A DNA stretch of 64,000 nt. It comes from Mesocentrotus franciscanus. Its lineage: Eukaryota > Echinodermata > Echinoidea > Camarodonta > Strongylocentrotidae. Position 1 is the first letter of the stretch; the number at the start of each line of letters is the position of its first letter. The DNA is taken from NCBI GenBank assembly GCA_037976565.1, contig CP137666.1:55856740-55920739 (forward strand). Reading direction: 5' to 3'. Made by a program: the position numbers and the translations under genes. Below are positions 11,728 through 24,079 of the stretch, in pieces. The notes under the pieces are model-generated. The model made no database searches, was not told the origin of the DNA, and worked only from the letters and a program-made list of their open reading frames with translations.

Positions 11728-12119
11728 GATGTTGCTGCATATAGAGTTTTGGCAAGAACTGGATTAGGAGCCCGATTAGAAGTTGAACGATCATGATCGA
11801 TCATAACTCGGTCAACATCCCAATTAATTCCTAATTTAATTCATCCTTTTCTTTCTACTGTGATTCACGAGAGACCAGACAGCTATAATAAAAAACAGTG
11901 GAAACAAGATATATAATTTAAACCATGAGCGTTTATTTAAATCCGTGCTAAAATCTAGCCGGAAATATTCCAATAACAGTCGCATGTTAACAATATCAAA
12001 AGGTAGTCTATTTATATAGCGAAAGACTGCCGCTTTACAAATTACATTATTAAATATTATCAAACTTGTCAAATGCGCGATGTTGATGATATTGTCAATG
12101 ATGATGAACTGACGATGTT
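11728..12119. other. Continuation of the duplicated region, no gene seen
   Basis: Unique beyond the block end. A palindromic 'gatcatgatcgatcat' occurs near 11786. No coding signal. Confidence 0.4.
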
Positions 12120-12330
12120 GAAGAAATGAGGGTCAATTATGTCGATGACGACGATGGTAAAGTTTCTTACGATCTCGAAGAAACAAGATTCAACGATGTG
12201 GAAAAGAAAAGCCAAGTTTCTGACGATGTCGAAGAACAAAAGTACACGATGTGTACAGAATAGCAAAGTTTCTGACGATGTGGTAAAGAATAGCAAAGTT
12301 TCTGACGATGTGGAAGAACAGAAATAGACG
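12120..12330 (+). repeat. Degenerate ~30-bp minisatellite
   Basis: The units 'caaagtttctgacgatgtgg' and 'gatgtcgaagaacaaaa' recur. The clearest pair is at about 12262-12321 with a 30-bp period, and weaker units extend to about 12510. One frame reads as Asp/Val/Lys-rich peptide (VSDDVEEQ) but is cut by in-frame stops. Confidence 0.7.
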
Positions 12331-12519
12331 ATGTTAATATACAAACTGGGGTTCGTACTGTCGAACTGAAAGATGGCGTGGTCTTCATACGAAGAAACGG
12401 TTTTCAGCGATGTCGATGATGGCGAAAGTAAAGTTCTCATGATGATCATGAACGAAGAAACAATAGGTCGATGTCAAAGGTAGAGTTCCAACGATGAACG
12501 AAGACACGGAAGGTCAATG

Positions 12520-13440
12520 TTGTCAATATGAAAGAAAAATGGCGACCATCAAACAACCAAGATAAGGTTTTCAGCACAAAAGGGATGATGCAGTGCCAGT
12601 AGCTCCTGCAATAATAACATAAAGAAACAGAATTGAGATATTCGGTAGAGAGATTGTCAGGATTGAATATGAATTTGATTTTGCTTTAGAAGTTTAGATC
12701 CATCACAAATTATCAATTAGTCTATCTCCAAGCTCTGATACAGTTAAATTACACATGTTAGTGTTAGTGTTACCAGTCCGTGTCTGGTCCTGGCCACGTA
12801 AATTTTTTTATTTATTTTTGAAAATAAATATCTTTCAAAACCTGCAGTACCATATCACTCTGAAAACAACATCCGACCTAGGCTAGGCCCTAGCTTAATT
12901 ACTAATAACTCACGTTGTTGCAAGTATTGAAATATCAAATAAATATTATTAAAAATTAAAATTAAAATAAAATGACGGCCAATGGCTTATGCAATAATCA
13001 CTCGAGCCGTATACTAGTCGTAGAGGAAGGTATGTATGACGTTTGAGTATGTCCTCTTCGGTACAATCAATATTCTATAGACTACAGCTCATGCACTAGA
13101 ATGCTACCATTCTGCCAGTTTTACATCGAATCTTTCATTCTTTGTTGACTCAGCTCAGTTTGAGAAATTGTGTGTGCTATAGTATTACAATAGATATTAC
13201 AACATGGAAATGAATGTATGGGACAATGCATTAAGTGCATCTACAGATCTAGATTTAGACCATTATAAATGCATATCGGGTAATTTTCCGTTGTAAAATT
13301 ACCCTTATTCCTATCTTGTCAAAGATAAAATACAAATAGAGCATAATTTGAAGTTAACCTACCATTTGCACATAAATCATGGTGAAAACGTCTCGTCTCG
13401 TCTTCATGGGGCTGGTTTTGGGTACCGCCTAAGCAAGTAA
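12520..13440. other. AT-rich sequence, no recognised gene
   Basis: No long frames and no family motif were recognised; scattered poly-A/T runs only. Confidence 0.4.
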
Positions 13441-13446
13441 AATAAT

Positions 13447-13625
13447 TTCGCGACGTAATTGGCGACGGAAGCAGCCAGGCGTGAATTTCGTCGTCAATTT
13501 TATCGCCAATTTTTCACGATAAAATATACGACGTCGTGTATTTTATCGCCAATTATTCACGATAAAATATACGACGTCGTGTATTTTATCGCCAATTTCG
13601 TCGCGAATAATTGGCGATTTCGTCT
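13447..13625. mobile_element. Palindromic element with internal 47-bp duplication
   Basis: The ends are inverted copies ('cgcgacgtaattggcgacg' on the left, complement of 'cgtcgcgaataattggcgat' on the right). The centre carries two copies of a roughly 47-bp unit holding 'ttcacgataaaatatacgac' and 'gtcgtgtattttatcgcc', itself self-complementary. This looks like a small MITE or foldback element; no protein is encoded. Confidence 0.6.
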
Positions 13626-14310
13626 ATTTGCGATGTCCCTTCAGGGCCACCATATTAAAGCAACGAAACTCTTCATTGGCCATATAGATGTATTGATATT
13701 TGCTCGCATAATGCCCACATATTTATTTATAATTTAGCAATGCGACGGTTTTCAAGAAGTTTTTGTGACAAAAAAAGAGAGAGGATTGGAGTAAAAGCAA
13801 TACATTTTTGTGAGTATTGGGACTGAGAGGGGGTTATGCAATCGTTGAATTTGAATGTACAGTTGGGTTAGGTCGGAGGTAATTATGTTTGAATAGCGCT
13901 CTAGAGAAAAAGTAATTTATTAAAAGTAAAAGAATAATTGTAATAATTATACCGAAGTCAAGATTAATATATTTTCCCTGAACGCGGATCCACGTACATG
14001 TAAATCTACCCCCTCCCCCTCTGTCGGAAACCCATAAGTTATATAGTCGCTTTACATGGTATACGCTAAGCGGGTATCGAAGATCTTTGCTGTTTTCAAA
14101 CATTTAGCCCCCTCCTCCCCCCTCTCCATCCTTTTTTGCCAAATCCTTGATAAATAAAAGTTGACTCTTATATTCCTCCCGCCCCTTATTTTTTGCATTA
14201 TCCTTCATCCTTTCCATCATCTCTTTTTGCATCTTTTCTTCTAGGTTTATTTTGATTGTTTGATTCGAGTAAGTAAATTAATAATATATTTAGTACACAT
14301 CGTATAGTAT

Positions 14311-14540
14311 AGAGGTGTCGTGGTCTATAGTGGATAAATCACCGGACTACGGATTTCAAACTATCGGGTTCGAGTCCCTGCCACAACACTAACGTCCTTT
14401 TGCAAGACATTAATCTACATTATATTTTCACACTTGACCCAGGTGAAGTTAGTGGGTTCCTGACAGGATTTAGGTGCTTGCAATGCTATAGAGTTTCGTA
14501 CTTGCAGGCATTACTGAAAGATGGATCTAAAATAATTGTT
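14311..14540 (+). mobile_element. tRNA-derived SINE
   Basis: A tRNA-like head at 14313-14385 has an A-box-like 'tggtctatagtgg' and a B box 'ggttcgagtcc' at the right spacing. The would-be anticodon loop reads CTACGGA, as in tRNA-Arg(ACG), but the stems are badly mispaired, so it is not a working tRNA. The body continues with 'tttgcaagacattaatc' and 'acccaggtgaagttagtggg', in the style of deuterostome tRNA-SINE bodies. The 3' end is not sharp. Pol III would transcribe an active copy. Confidence 0.7.
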
Positions 14541-14544
14541 AAAA

Positions 14545-15355
14545 GTCAGTGATAACGGACCCTTAGTCTAACCACTTGGTTAAGACAGTTGATTATCCCC
14601 AGTAGACCACAGGCCCCTAGAAGATAACATTTTGAGAATAGAAGAGCTAGCTATCGGAAAGACAGGGATTTCCTTGGACCTAATAGCAGGAAGGTGAATG
14701 TAAACTGATAATCATTAGCCTTTAGTCTTCCACAAGATAGAAGGGAGAAGAAAAAAAGGAAATTCGTCAGGAGAATGCTTGACATGATGTGATACGTGCT
14801 TTGGAGGTATATTCTTTGAATTTTTGACATTTGAAATTGAGTTAAAATATCCTTGGATTCATAGTTTCCCCTGCAGAAAGAGGTACTTAAATGCCTTCTA
14901 AACTCTTTCATTGCGCGCAAACGCTATAGCTCTTAAAATGCACTCCTGTAGAATTTCAAAGTGCATAATGGAGTCTCCTGCATCCACGTTTCAAAAGACT
15001 TCAAATACGAGTAGAGTCGCTATTATCATGTATGTGTGAAAGTTTCGGGAACAGTAGCCCTAAGGTTAAGGAAGGGGGCAGTATACCCCCGTCTAAACTT
15101 TGTAACTTTGCTTGTTTTTCCTGTTCTTTTGTTGGTGTATTTTAGATCCTGGTCGATATGAATATTTAAATGAGAAATCCCCAACCTCCAACATGGCAAG
15201 GATGGCTACAAGGACACTGCAACATTTTGCAGGGGTGTGAGACACATAACTGATTTATATCCTACACTTAGTTACTCACATCACTTCAATAATGTAATTC
15301 TGCATTAGGAAAATAGTTACTGATATATTACAAACAGTCTGACAGTTTTCTTGAT
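14545..15355. other. No recognised feature
   Basis: Between the SINE and the next inverted-repeat element I see only short chance frames. Confidence 0.35.
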
Positions 15356-15357
15356 CA

Positions 15358-15520
15358 GGGAGGTGTTTCATGAAACAATTAGTCGGTGGTTTTCACCGAC
15401 TAATATCATTTTCACCGACAATTTTATTGTCACCGACTAATTTCCAGGCCTCTGATTGGTCAAATTTAGTCAGAGCTGACAGTTGTCGGTGGACAAATGT
15501 TGATGAAATGCCCCCCTGAT
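15358..15520. mobile_element. Small inverted-repeat element (MITE-like)
   Basis: The left end 'ggaggtgtttcatgaaac' pairs with the right end 'gatgaaatgccccc'. Between them is a series of 'caccgacta' motifs in both orientations. The whole would fold into an imperfect hairpin. The 46784-46903 element has a similar 'gtttca(c/t)gaaac' end, so the two may be distant relatives. Confidence 0.55.
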
Positions 15521-15869
15521 TAGAAAACCTTCGCAACTACCAAACAACGATTATCATGATTTGTTTTTGTCCCGAATTGAAACGATTCGTAAAATGTAGC
15601 CTCTAGGCCTACATGTTTATTTCTTGGCATAACATTCATTAGCTCGTTTGGGTTATCACTATCATAAATAAGTGTTCCTACAGAATCATCTGAGTGTCAA
15701 TCAAATTAAAGTAAATAAAACAAGCAACACCACCATCTGTTGTATCTGATCTTTCAGACTGTGAATCAATATTATTTGTCTTAACAGTTTTAGACTAACA
15801 GTAATACTTGGCAGCAAAATCATAAGATTGAGATTGATAGTCAGACTTATTACCTAGTTAAATTACAGG

Positions 15870-15962
15870 AGGAGAGGAACACAAGAGAGGGAGCGAGAGA
15901 GAGAGAGAGAGAGATAGATAAAGGGAGGGAGAGAGAGAGAGAGAGAGAGAGTAAAGAAAGAG
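15870..15962 (+). repeat. (GA)n microsatellite
   Basis: Two long GA runs are separated by a short 'tagataaagg' interruption. Confidence 0.9.
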
Positions 15963-18850
15963 ATAACTACTGAGCGGCAGCCAAGGAAGCATATAAATTT
16001 ACCCCATTTTCCCTTTCAACATCAAAATAATTCTCGTTATTGGGACATACAACAATAGGAATCCTAATAAATAGCACAGCCAAGAAAGTACTATTTACAG
16101 AAATCAGGCCTCCTAATAATAAAAACATCGTAATTAACATTATTTGTGTGAAAAAGAAGAAAGTTTTCTGGAGTCCTCGCGTATCATATTATAATCAGAT
16201 TGACCCTTTCCTGTTTTGGCGGGTAAACTTATTTTCCTGCCTTTCATAGCACCCGATGCTTACATAATACCTTGAGTATGAACAGGCTTTGGAAGGCAAC
16301 CAATTTAAATCTCACCTGATCTCGTGTCGACGGAACAAGTTTGTAAAGAGATTTCCCGTCATTATTTTGTTGTTTCCAGTTCCTTAAAGATAAAGTTGCG
16401 TTCTGATCGTGCAATAAGCTTGTGAAAAAAACTGTCTGAAAGCAACTGGGAATGGTTGATAATGACATTGATGAGACATGAGACATCAGTCTTGATGAAT
16501 TGCACATGAATTGCACACAGAACTGGGTGTGTGGGACCTCACACAAATATGGCTCGACTGTTTGGTCCAATCACTTGTTGTAATTTGAATATGGTCATTT
16601 GAAGAGCAACTTTGTCAGGGGACGTTTCTATTATGACTTTCTTCCATACTGACCTGAAACTGAAAAGAACGAGAAAGTTTACTACTTATTTTTCACCTTT
16701 ACCCAAACTCGACCTTCTCCTTAAAGCACATCCATGACACACGTCGCCTTGAGGTATACGTTCTCAATAAAAGAGCTGCTCGTTGTAATTAAGCTTTTGT
16801 GTCAATCATAATGGCACATAATGTGACTACTTTGGCTCGCTTGGGTGGCCGAATGATACTCGACAAACAAACGAAATCGGGTGCAGGTATAAGCACACCT
16901 GCAAGAGGCAGGCAAAGGAACTTTGAGTTTTGCAGGTGAAATGGATTAATTTTCAAGTTACAGCACATTCTAGCCTTTATAAGTTGCTTTGGTGGAAAAC
17001 AGAAAGAAAAAACCCAGAGAAAGAGATTGGTGAAAGTTTGGACAAAATCATATGAGCAATAACATCTTTTAACTTTGGAAAGTTGTAATCACTACATTTT
17101 ATTTATTGATGTCAACATGTTAAGAAACAAAGAACGACTGAAATATTACTAACAATGAAATGAGCGATTGGCGATATACGAACCTATGAAAGCACCCCCC
17201 CCTCTTTCTCAAAAAGAAAAAAATAGTTTTAAAAAAAGGAAGAGAGATAGAGAGAGAGAAAGGAATACGAGTCAAAAATTCCTTTCAACACCCTAGATGA
17301 TATAATCCATTCAACTTGGCCTCTTTCCAATGTGATTTTCAAATTTTTGTAGATAAAATAAACTATCTTGGATAAAAATTTGAAAAATCAGAATAATAAC
17401 CCGATCAGGAGAATGTTACAACTTGAGTTAAAAAGGGTGATGGTATGAATTCAGGTTTTGAAGGATGCAGAAGGTTATCCAGAGATATGTTGTAATTAAT
17501 TTTACTTTTGAAAAGAAATTAGTTCATGAAAAAAATAGTAAGGGGCTTGTAAGGAGGAGAAAGATGAAATGTCAGATTCCTGTTTATTTACATTGTGTAC
17601 TCTTTCAATATCATATTAATTATGATGTAGTGCAATAACGTGGATTACGTCACGAAAATACCGTCATCGCCTTCATTTTAAATTTGTTACAGTTTCCTTC
17701 AGTTTTGTTAATTTTATGTAATCGCGGAAATTGTATGAATTATGTGTCAAGACTGAAATCTGAAAATAGCTTAGAATAGTATATAAAAAGCATGAAAAAC
17801 TTTTGACCGCCCGTAGTGGATTTCGTGCGAAGTTGGACGTAATTAATAACGCATTTCCTCGCGCTCAAAAATATGTTACATTAGCTGCCACAATTTTCTT
17901 TTTGCTTTCTTCATTTCAACTTCAAAACGTGTTTAACATGAAAAAGTGGAGTAACAGGACAGGAAATGAGTAAATTAATTCTGATAAACAGATGACGTTA
18001 ATGTCAAGACGGAGAGAGAAACGTGCATATTTGTAGATTGACATTTATAATCTTAACTGTTCTAAATGTTCGTGAATGTCACGATATGGTTACATTATGA
18101 AATAACTTGCTTAATCGTGATTAACAGAAGGAAAAAAATAAAGTTCGAACCCTTTGCCGTCAATACTAATTAAAAACTCGTCTGGTGGATGTGTTCAGAT
18201 TAATGTGGAAAATGAATGCCAATTACCGTTAAAAGCATGTTCACAGCGTAAAAAGAAAACCTAGAATATCTTTTTAATTTCGAATGTCATAAGTTTGTCT
18301 TATTCTTATTTCTCGTCAGATATCGAAACCCGACACAGGTACCCTTCCCTCAATTTCGAGACAAGGCGATGGAGGAGAGGGGGTGTATGACTGGTTACTA
18401 GTTTCATTTATTTCGGGGGTTTCAAACGGGAGGGGCGTACGCCAGCTGGATACGCCGCTGCTACAGTACCTTCCAGGGAATCATCGTAATACACCTCTGT
18501 TATTGGATAGTCATCAATTAATTTTTTCTTTTATTCCAGTAAAAATACATTAAATACAATTTTTATTCAGTTCTCACGGGAGCCTCATGAGCTTTAGTCA
18601 ATGGGTTGGCTATTTTGTCTGAGCTTATTCGTCGGTGACTTGCTGAAATATGTCGCCCACATGTGTCATAATTATGGTATACTGTGCGTATGGTTATAGA
18701 AGTCAAAAGCTTCCAGGGAAAGTATGTTGACATTGATTACGTGATACCACGAATAGTGGCATATCCAGATTTGGGTAAGAGTAAAGCGCCCCCTCCCCGG
18801 CGGGTATTGTGTGGAATGTACCTGGGCTATTGAAGTGATAATGAACGAAG
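15963..18850. other. Intergenic, no recognised gene
   Basis: The longest frames (16040-16249 on +, 16244-16570 on -) lack any family motif or splice logic. A second short GA run lies near 17240. Confidence 0.4.
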
Positions 18851-20105
18851 CCCCGCATGTCACGTGCTCAAAAATTTAAATTTTTAACTATTTCTTTCTT
18901 TGCTTACAAACACAGAGGTGGGGCTGTTGGCCGGTTCCATCCTTTGCTGGATACGCCCCTGCCCAACACGATTTATAAACCCGCCCCCTCGGTCCCTTGC
19001 ACGGACTTCGCAGACGGGATTCTTGAGAGAGTAATCCAAAGCTGTACATAACCAGATGTATTTAGCTGCTGCTATATGCTATGTAGCGTGAAAGACACAT
19101 TACAAATGCAGACATAATATAATTTTTGTAGAAGTACAAAGCACTCCAATATTATTGTACACCTTGACTGATCTTGTATCTTCATGTATTTACTATTTAT
19201 TTATCAAGTTTGGTCCATAGTCGTATGAAAGAAATTGGTAACAACATTGTCAATTAAGATATTATCCCACCGTAATCCAACCTTTTTTGAGCTGTGATTT
19301 TCTAGTGTTTTTTGTTTTTTTGTTTGTTTGTTATAGGGGCCTGTTATAGTTTGTAATGTGATGACAACTTAAGTTGTACAATGTTTCTACTTTAGTGGTC
19401 AAGATTATTAGTGATAGTATTTTCGACATAGCATAGTCCCTCATTCATACGTATAGGCCTGCATGAATTGTGTAATATAAAGACACAAGGACCGTTCTTA
19501 GATACGGAAATCTTGATACACTCGAGGAGTCATGTTTTAAAAGTGATCCCTTTCTTTGTTGGTATGATGAGTATAACAGATTAAAATGGGAGACAACCTT
19601 CGTTCATGACGAACGGGATTTCTGCTTCACTGGACTCTCAGCAGAACTCTCAACAGAACACATGTTTTTTAACACACCCAGACTCACACAACGTGAACAT
19701 ATGATGAATGTGGTGTTGAGAGCAATGTTCAAAGTTCATAATTATACCCACTCCTTACCCCAGACAACAATTGCTTAAGAAACTTAGAGAACATTTTTAG
19801 ATTTATGTGCACACATTCAGCTTTATTCTGCGTTTTAAGTTACCAAAATTGTGGTCGGAACTTGAATGATAAACGTCTTTTGTGAAATTAATCCTAGTCA
19901 TGACTAACAATCGTAATCTAATGTTTTGGCTGGGAAGAAGCAATTCTGAAAGGTTTATTCCGTTCTTTTGTTCAAGCTGATGTGACTGGCAGAGTGATTA
20001 ATTTTCTTTGATGAAATTGATCCTGGTTGATTTATGAGATGTTTGTGTACAAAATTCGGTCATGCACTCTGAAAGGACCAGACCTTTATGATGTGGTGGT
20101 ATAGG
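18851..20105. other. Intergenic with a degraded gggggc-type repeat
   Basis: 18915-19000 has the phrase style 'gaggtgg...gatacgcccctgcccaac' of the dispersed family annotated elsewhere. The remainder is AT-rich with nothing recognised. Confidence 0.35.
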
Positions 20106-20111
20106 GTTGAG

Positions 20112-20345
20112 GGCAGGCCAAGGCAGTGGTGTAGCTACATGAAACACGGGGGGCACCTCCCACTTTCTTTTGGCAAAAACGGTGAGGAAACGGAGAAGAA
20201 GATAACAATAAAGCGAGAAGGGGGGCAATGTATATAGAAAGAAGATGAATCGACACCTTTCCACCCGTTCACTCGATGGCCTTGAATGTTTTTTTCGCAT
20301 TTCATCTAACTAGTCATTCCAGTGCCCCAGCCCCCATGGTACCTT
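20112..20345. repeat. Dispersed gggggc-family repeat
   Basis: It starts 'gcagtggtgtagctacatg' with 'gggggcacctccca' and ends with 'cagtgccccagcccccatgg'. The ends are loosely inverted and the middle is purine-rich. Comparable copies lie at 26050-26290, 31240-31605, 36474-36735, 44645-44930, 47641-47745, 52588-52695, 58838-59000 and 60868-61090. Confidence 0.5.
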
Positions 20346-20689
20346 TGCCTCATCAGAGGCTTGGACCTACGCAACGCCACTGGTCCGATGAGTCATGTGA
20401 TTACGGCTTCGAGTTACTCTTCGATTCCGCATCCCCCAACGCCTTCTGTTCTCGTCCTAGTTTTCAGTGTAGAATTTCACATTGTAATGCAACCAAAACC
20501 AGCATTTCGGAAGGCTTTCATCAAATGGTTACTCAATCTTGTTTGTTTGTTTCTGAGATTTGTCCATTGCTCCTGTTCGTAGAAAGTTTGACCATTTATG
20601 AATCGACCTCGTTCCATCCAAAGAGAGCTAACCTTTCTTGATCCGGGCGTCAGGAGGATGGTGGTGGGCGGTTTAAATACCCTCATTCA

Positions 20690-21500
20690 AAGCATTCGTG
20701 GAAAATGTACTAATCAGAGCCGTTTAGGTATCTTTTAATCTTTTTTTCTTTCTGCTTTGGTTTTCAGTGTCGTCTGGTAATCCAAATCAAATTGGTCTAC
20801 CAACAATAGTCATTGATCCTACTGTCATGCTCGATTTCATTTTTAAACCCTTTCTATCAGCTGCACCCTCTTTAACAGATGCCAAATACTGAATGAATAT
20901 ATTTTATAATTTACAAGCAATATACATTGTATATTGCAAGTGCTAGAATGATATCGAAAAACTTATTTTATGTCCACGAAGGCTTTCGTTGTATTTTATT
21001 GCAACCAATAGAACGCATTTTCACTTTTCACTAAAACATTAGTTTACCCCTTTCTTGTATTTAATCACATTGTGAGGGTTCGAATACCACATGGTGCTTA
21101 TCACACCAGATGACACGGCATTGTATGTCCAGTTGCCTCTTTCGACCCAGGTTTAGACAGTATGCATATAATAATGTGTGTTGCTTAAATGCTCTAGTAC
21201 CTTTTGGCAGCTCTTCTACAGGAAATATTCTCTGAAAAGATACGAACGGCTCTATAGTTTTCGGCTCCAATCGAAAGGCTTAACATGCACTTCAATTTGA
21301 GAATATACAACATGTATGCTGCATTGGATTATTGTCCACAAGGAATCGAAATAGATTGCTGATATTCATCGTTATTGAATAATTCGCATTCTTTCACTAA
21401 TATCCGAAAGAAATGTGTAAGAAGTTGAAAGTCTCATATTAAAAAAAAAGGGAAGACAGTAATTTCAAAATTTGTCAATATTATTTCATTTACTTTATTC
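20690..21500. other. No recognised feature
   Basis: AT-rich. A B-box-like 'gggttcgaatacc' at about 21077 has no matching A box upstream. Confidence 0.35.
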
Positions 21501-22833
21501 AATATCCAGTCAGACCGCAGCGCTCGCAAAATCGCCCGTATTTATTCAAGTCGTATGCATGTTTTTGCTCCCCTTGCATACGTAATAAGGAAAAACATGG
21601 CACAGTTCTAGTTCTTCTTATCTGCTCAGGATTTATTTAATGACAATGAATTTGTCATGAATATCGAGCCAGAATAATAAACATTATAGTGTACTATTCA
21701 ATAAGTAGTGAGTGATGTTTTAAAATGTGAAAAATACACGAAGAAAACTTGGAGAAAAAAAATATTTGGAGAGTCGGATATTCATGTTAAAAATCATTTT
21801 TATCGGGGGTGCGTCTCGTTAAATTTTGGCTTACCACATAATGTAGATATTTTCCTAACATAATATCATACTTCCTATCGATGTCTATCTCAATACCAGT
21901 CAGGAACTAGCAAAGTAGTAGCTGATGCATAATAGACTTCGCCGGAAAACTGACATGGCCGATCGGCGAGCGTTTTGCGTGAAGATCAACCGGGGGATAC
22001 TACGCTATATCTAGTTTTGCGTCGATTATCGATGTATTGTGCGGTCCAACCTGTCCGTGCGCTATACGTGAACACGCACGGAGGATAGACAGAGATTAGG
22101 GGTATTCATGTATTACTCTCGGGTGCTTAACCCCCGGACGTAGAGGCTTTGTATTGCCCCACATACTTATTATTGTGTATGATACTCATGCGCTACATAA
22201 TAATAGAAGTGTACAGAAAGTACAAGTTGGATTCGGATACGCACACAAGTACACTCAAGTACAATATAAAATACCAGCTCTAGAATGAATAGGGGACAGA
22301 AGGGAGGATTTAAGTGTCTATATAGGCTATTTTTGGCCATGTTTTGATATCATTTTAACAAAGAAGACACATTATTCTTTCTCAAATGTATATTTGTGTA
22401 AATACAAGCTTTCGGGGGGGGGGGGCAATGTGATTGAAAAATGAAAATATGATTGTTCTCATCCCTGCTAATAATTTTATGGTTGTAAAAGTTCTGAAAT
22501 GTGTTTTTATATTTGTAAACCATGGACTAATGAGAAGAGCCTTAAACAGGAATTTATTTTGGTAATTCCCAGGCATTCGATGATGGTAATATTTTATTTG
22601 ATAATTCTTTTGTCAATTGTGTAACTCCAGTTCATGTGTATTCCTGGAAATAAAATATTACAAAATTCTTTCCCTTATTCTCTTTTCTGTTCGATTTTGT
22701 TTTATAGTTACCCGCGGAATATTTATCTGGTAATTTATTTTCTGATTTTGTTTATGTGTTTATGACGCTCGGATAAAAATCTTAGTGTGCGGTGGGCTGA
22801 AGGGCCCAAATAAAAATTATAGAATTCTAATTT

Positions 22834-23250
22834 TCATCTTCAACATCATTATCACAATCATCGTCGCCATCATCATCACAATCATTATCATCATCACCAT
22901 AGCCATCATCATCACCAACATCATCACCATCACGACCAATGGCATCATAATCACCGTCACAATTCATTGCCATCACCACCACCATTGGCATTGTCATTAC
23001 GATCATCATCGCCATCATCATCATAATCACCGTCATCATGATCACCGTCATCATTATCATCATCACCATAGCCATCATGATCACCATCACCACTGACATC
23101 ATCACCATTGCCATCATAATCACCGTCATCATTATCATCATCACCATGATCGCCATCACCACTGACATCACCATTGCCATCATCTCCACCATCACCACCA
23201 TCACCATCATGCTCACCACCATCACCATCATGCTCACCACCATCACCAAC
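22834..23250 (+). repeat. (CAT/CAC)n trinucleotide repeat
   Basis: About 415 bp of CAT, CAC and ATC triplets with secondary higher-order repeats such as 'caccatcatgctcac'. Frames read as poly-Ile/Thr/His or, on -, poly-Met/Val/Asp. These are not genes. Confidence 0.95.
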
Positions 23251-23355
23251 CTATCAAAATATGTCAATGCTCGACTATTTACATTATGTTCACCTTGTGT
23301 AGGTACTATTTTTGGATGAAATACAAATTAAAAAAAATATCTTTTAAAAAGATTA

Positions 23356-23361
<6 letters not shown>

Positions 23362-23399
<38 letters not shown>

Positions 23400-23400
23400 T
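23362..23400. repeat. (TA)n followed by poly-T
   Basis: About 30 bp of TA repeats runs straight into ten Ts. Confidence 0.9.
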
Positions 23401-23709
23401 GGGGTTTATTTAACAGGTCTGTGTAATTTACATTTCTTAATCAACATTCATGCTAACTAACCCAGAAGAAACCAGCTCTGGTTTCTTTTGAATAGCCTAG
23501 TAAACAGACAACGGTTAAACAACAAAATTATTATTAACACTACTAATAATAATAAATGAAATAGGACTAGGAATAAAATTTCCATTTTCTATATTTTATT
23601 TATAAACTGACTTTGACATTTATGTTGAGACCATCACACGCATAAAATGTGTCGCTGAGAATAAAAGTATTATTAGAGTAAAAAATCGTTAAATTGTATA
23701 AAGGTTCAA

Positions 23710-24070
23710 TCAGTTTTCTATTAATATAATAAATGCTTTGTTCATGTGAAGCTCCGAATACCACCTTGGAAGTATCAGAGATACAAAAATGTAATCACTG
23801 AAATTGAATTTTTCTTTTACTGAAAGAATAAGCTGAACAAAATCCTTCTCATCCTTCTCCCAAACTCCCCGTTCAAGATTGTTTGTTCCTATGTGAAGCA
23901 AAACTGCTGTCGAGTGTCGAGTCTTCAAATAAAGGCATGGAGTCCAGCAAATGTTGATCCAGGAACTTATGCAATGGAGACTGATGTGTGATGTCTGTGT
24001 CTTTCGAAAACTTTTTGTCAATATTCCACAACTTTCGATGGTTGAGTGAGTCTGTCAGAAAAACAACAAC
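23710..24070 (-). pseudogene. Frameshifted SGNH-hydrolase-like fragment
   Basis: Read leftwards, one frame has 'VVVFLTDSLNHRKL', a strand-plus-Asp-Ser motif like block I of SGNH/GDSL esterases, followed by 'IDKKFSKDTD'. After about 140 nt the reading jumps to another frame with 'AVLLHIGTNNLERG' (block III-like GTNxL) and 'FNFSDYIFVSLILPRW'. The two parts are in the order of one domain but in different frames, so the copy is broken near 23910-23930. The final Asp/His block is missing. SGNH domains of this sort occur in ORF1 of CR1-like LINEs and in DIRS/Ngaro retroelements, as well as in host genes. The surrounding repeats favour a retroelement remnant. Confidence 0.6.
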
Positions 24071-24079
24071 AAATGATAA

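Noticed and set aside
12137..12180. EF-hand-like DDDDGKVS peptide
   Set aside because: Loop position 1 is Val and position 12 is Leu. It lies in a minisatellite and the frame is stopped.
14313..14385. Functional tRNA gene
   Set aside because: Acceptor, anticodon and T stems are mispaired and a SINE body follows.
21077..21089. B-box-like ggttcgaatacc
   Set aside because: No A box at tRNA spacing upstream.
22785..23319. Long Ile/Thr/His and Met/Val/Asp frames
   Set aside because: Produced by CAT/CAC triplet repeats, open in several frames at once.
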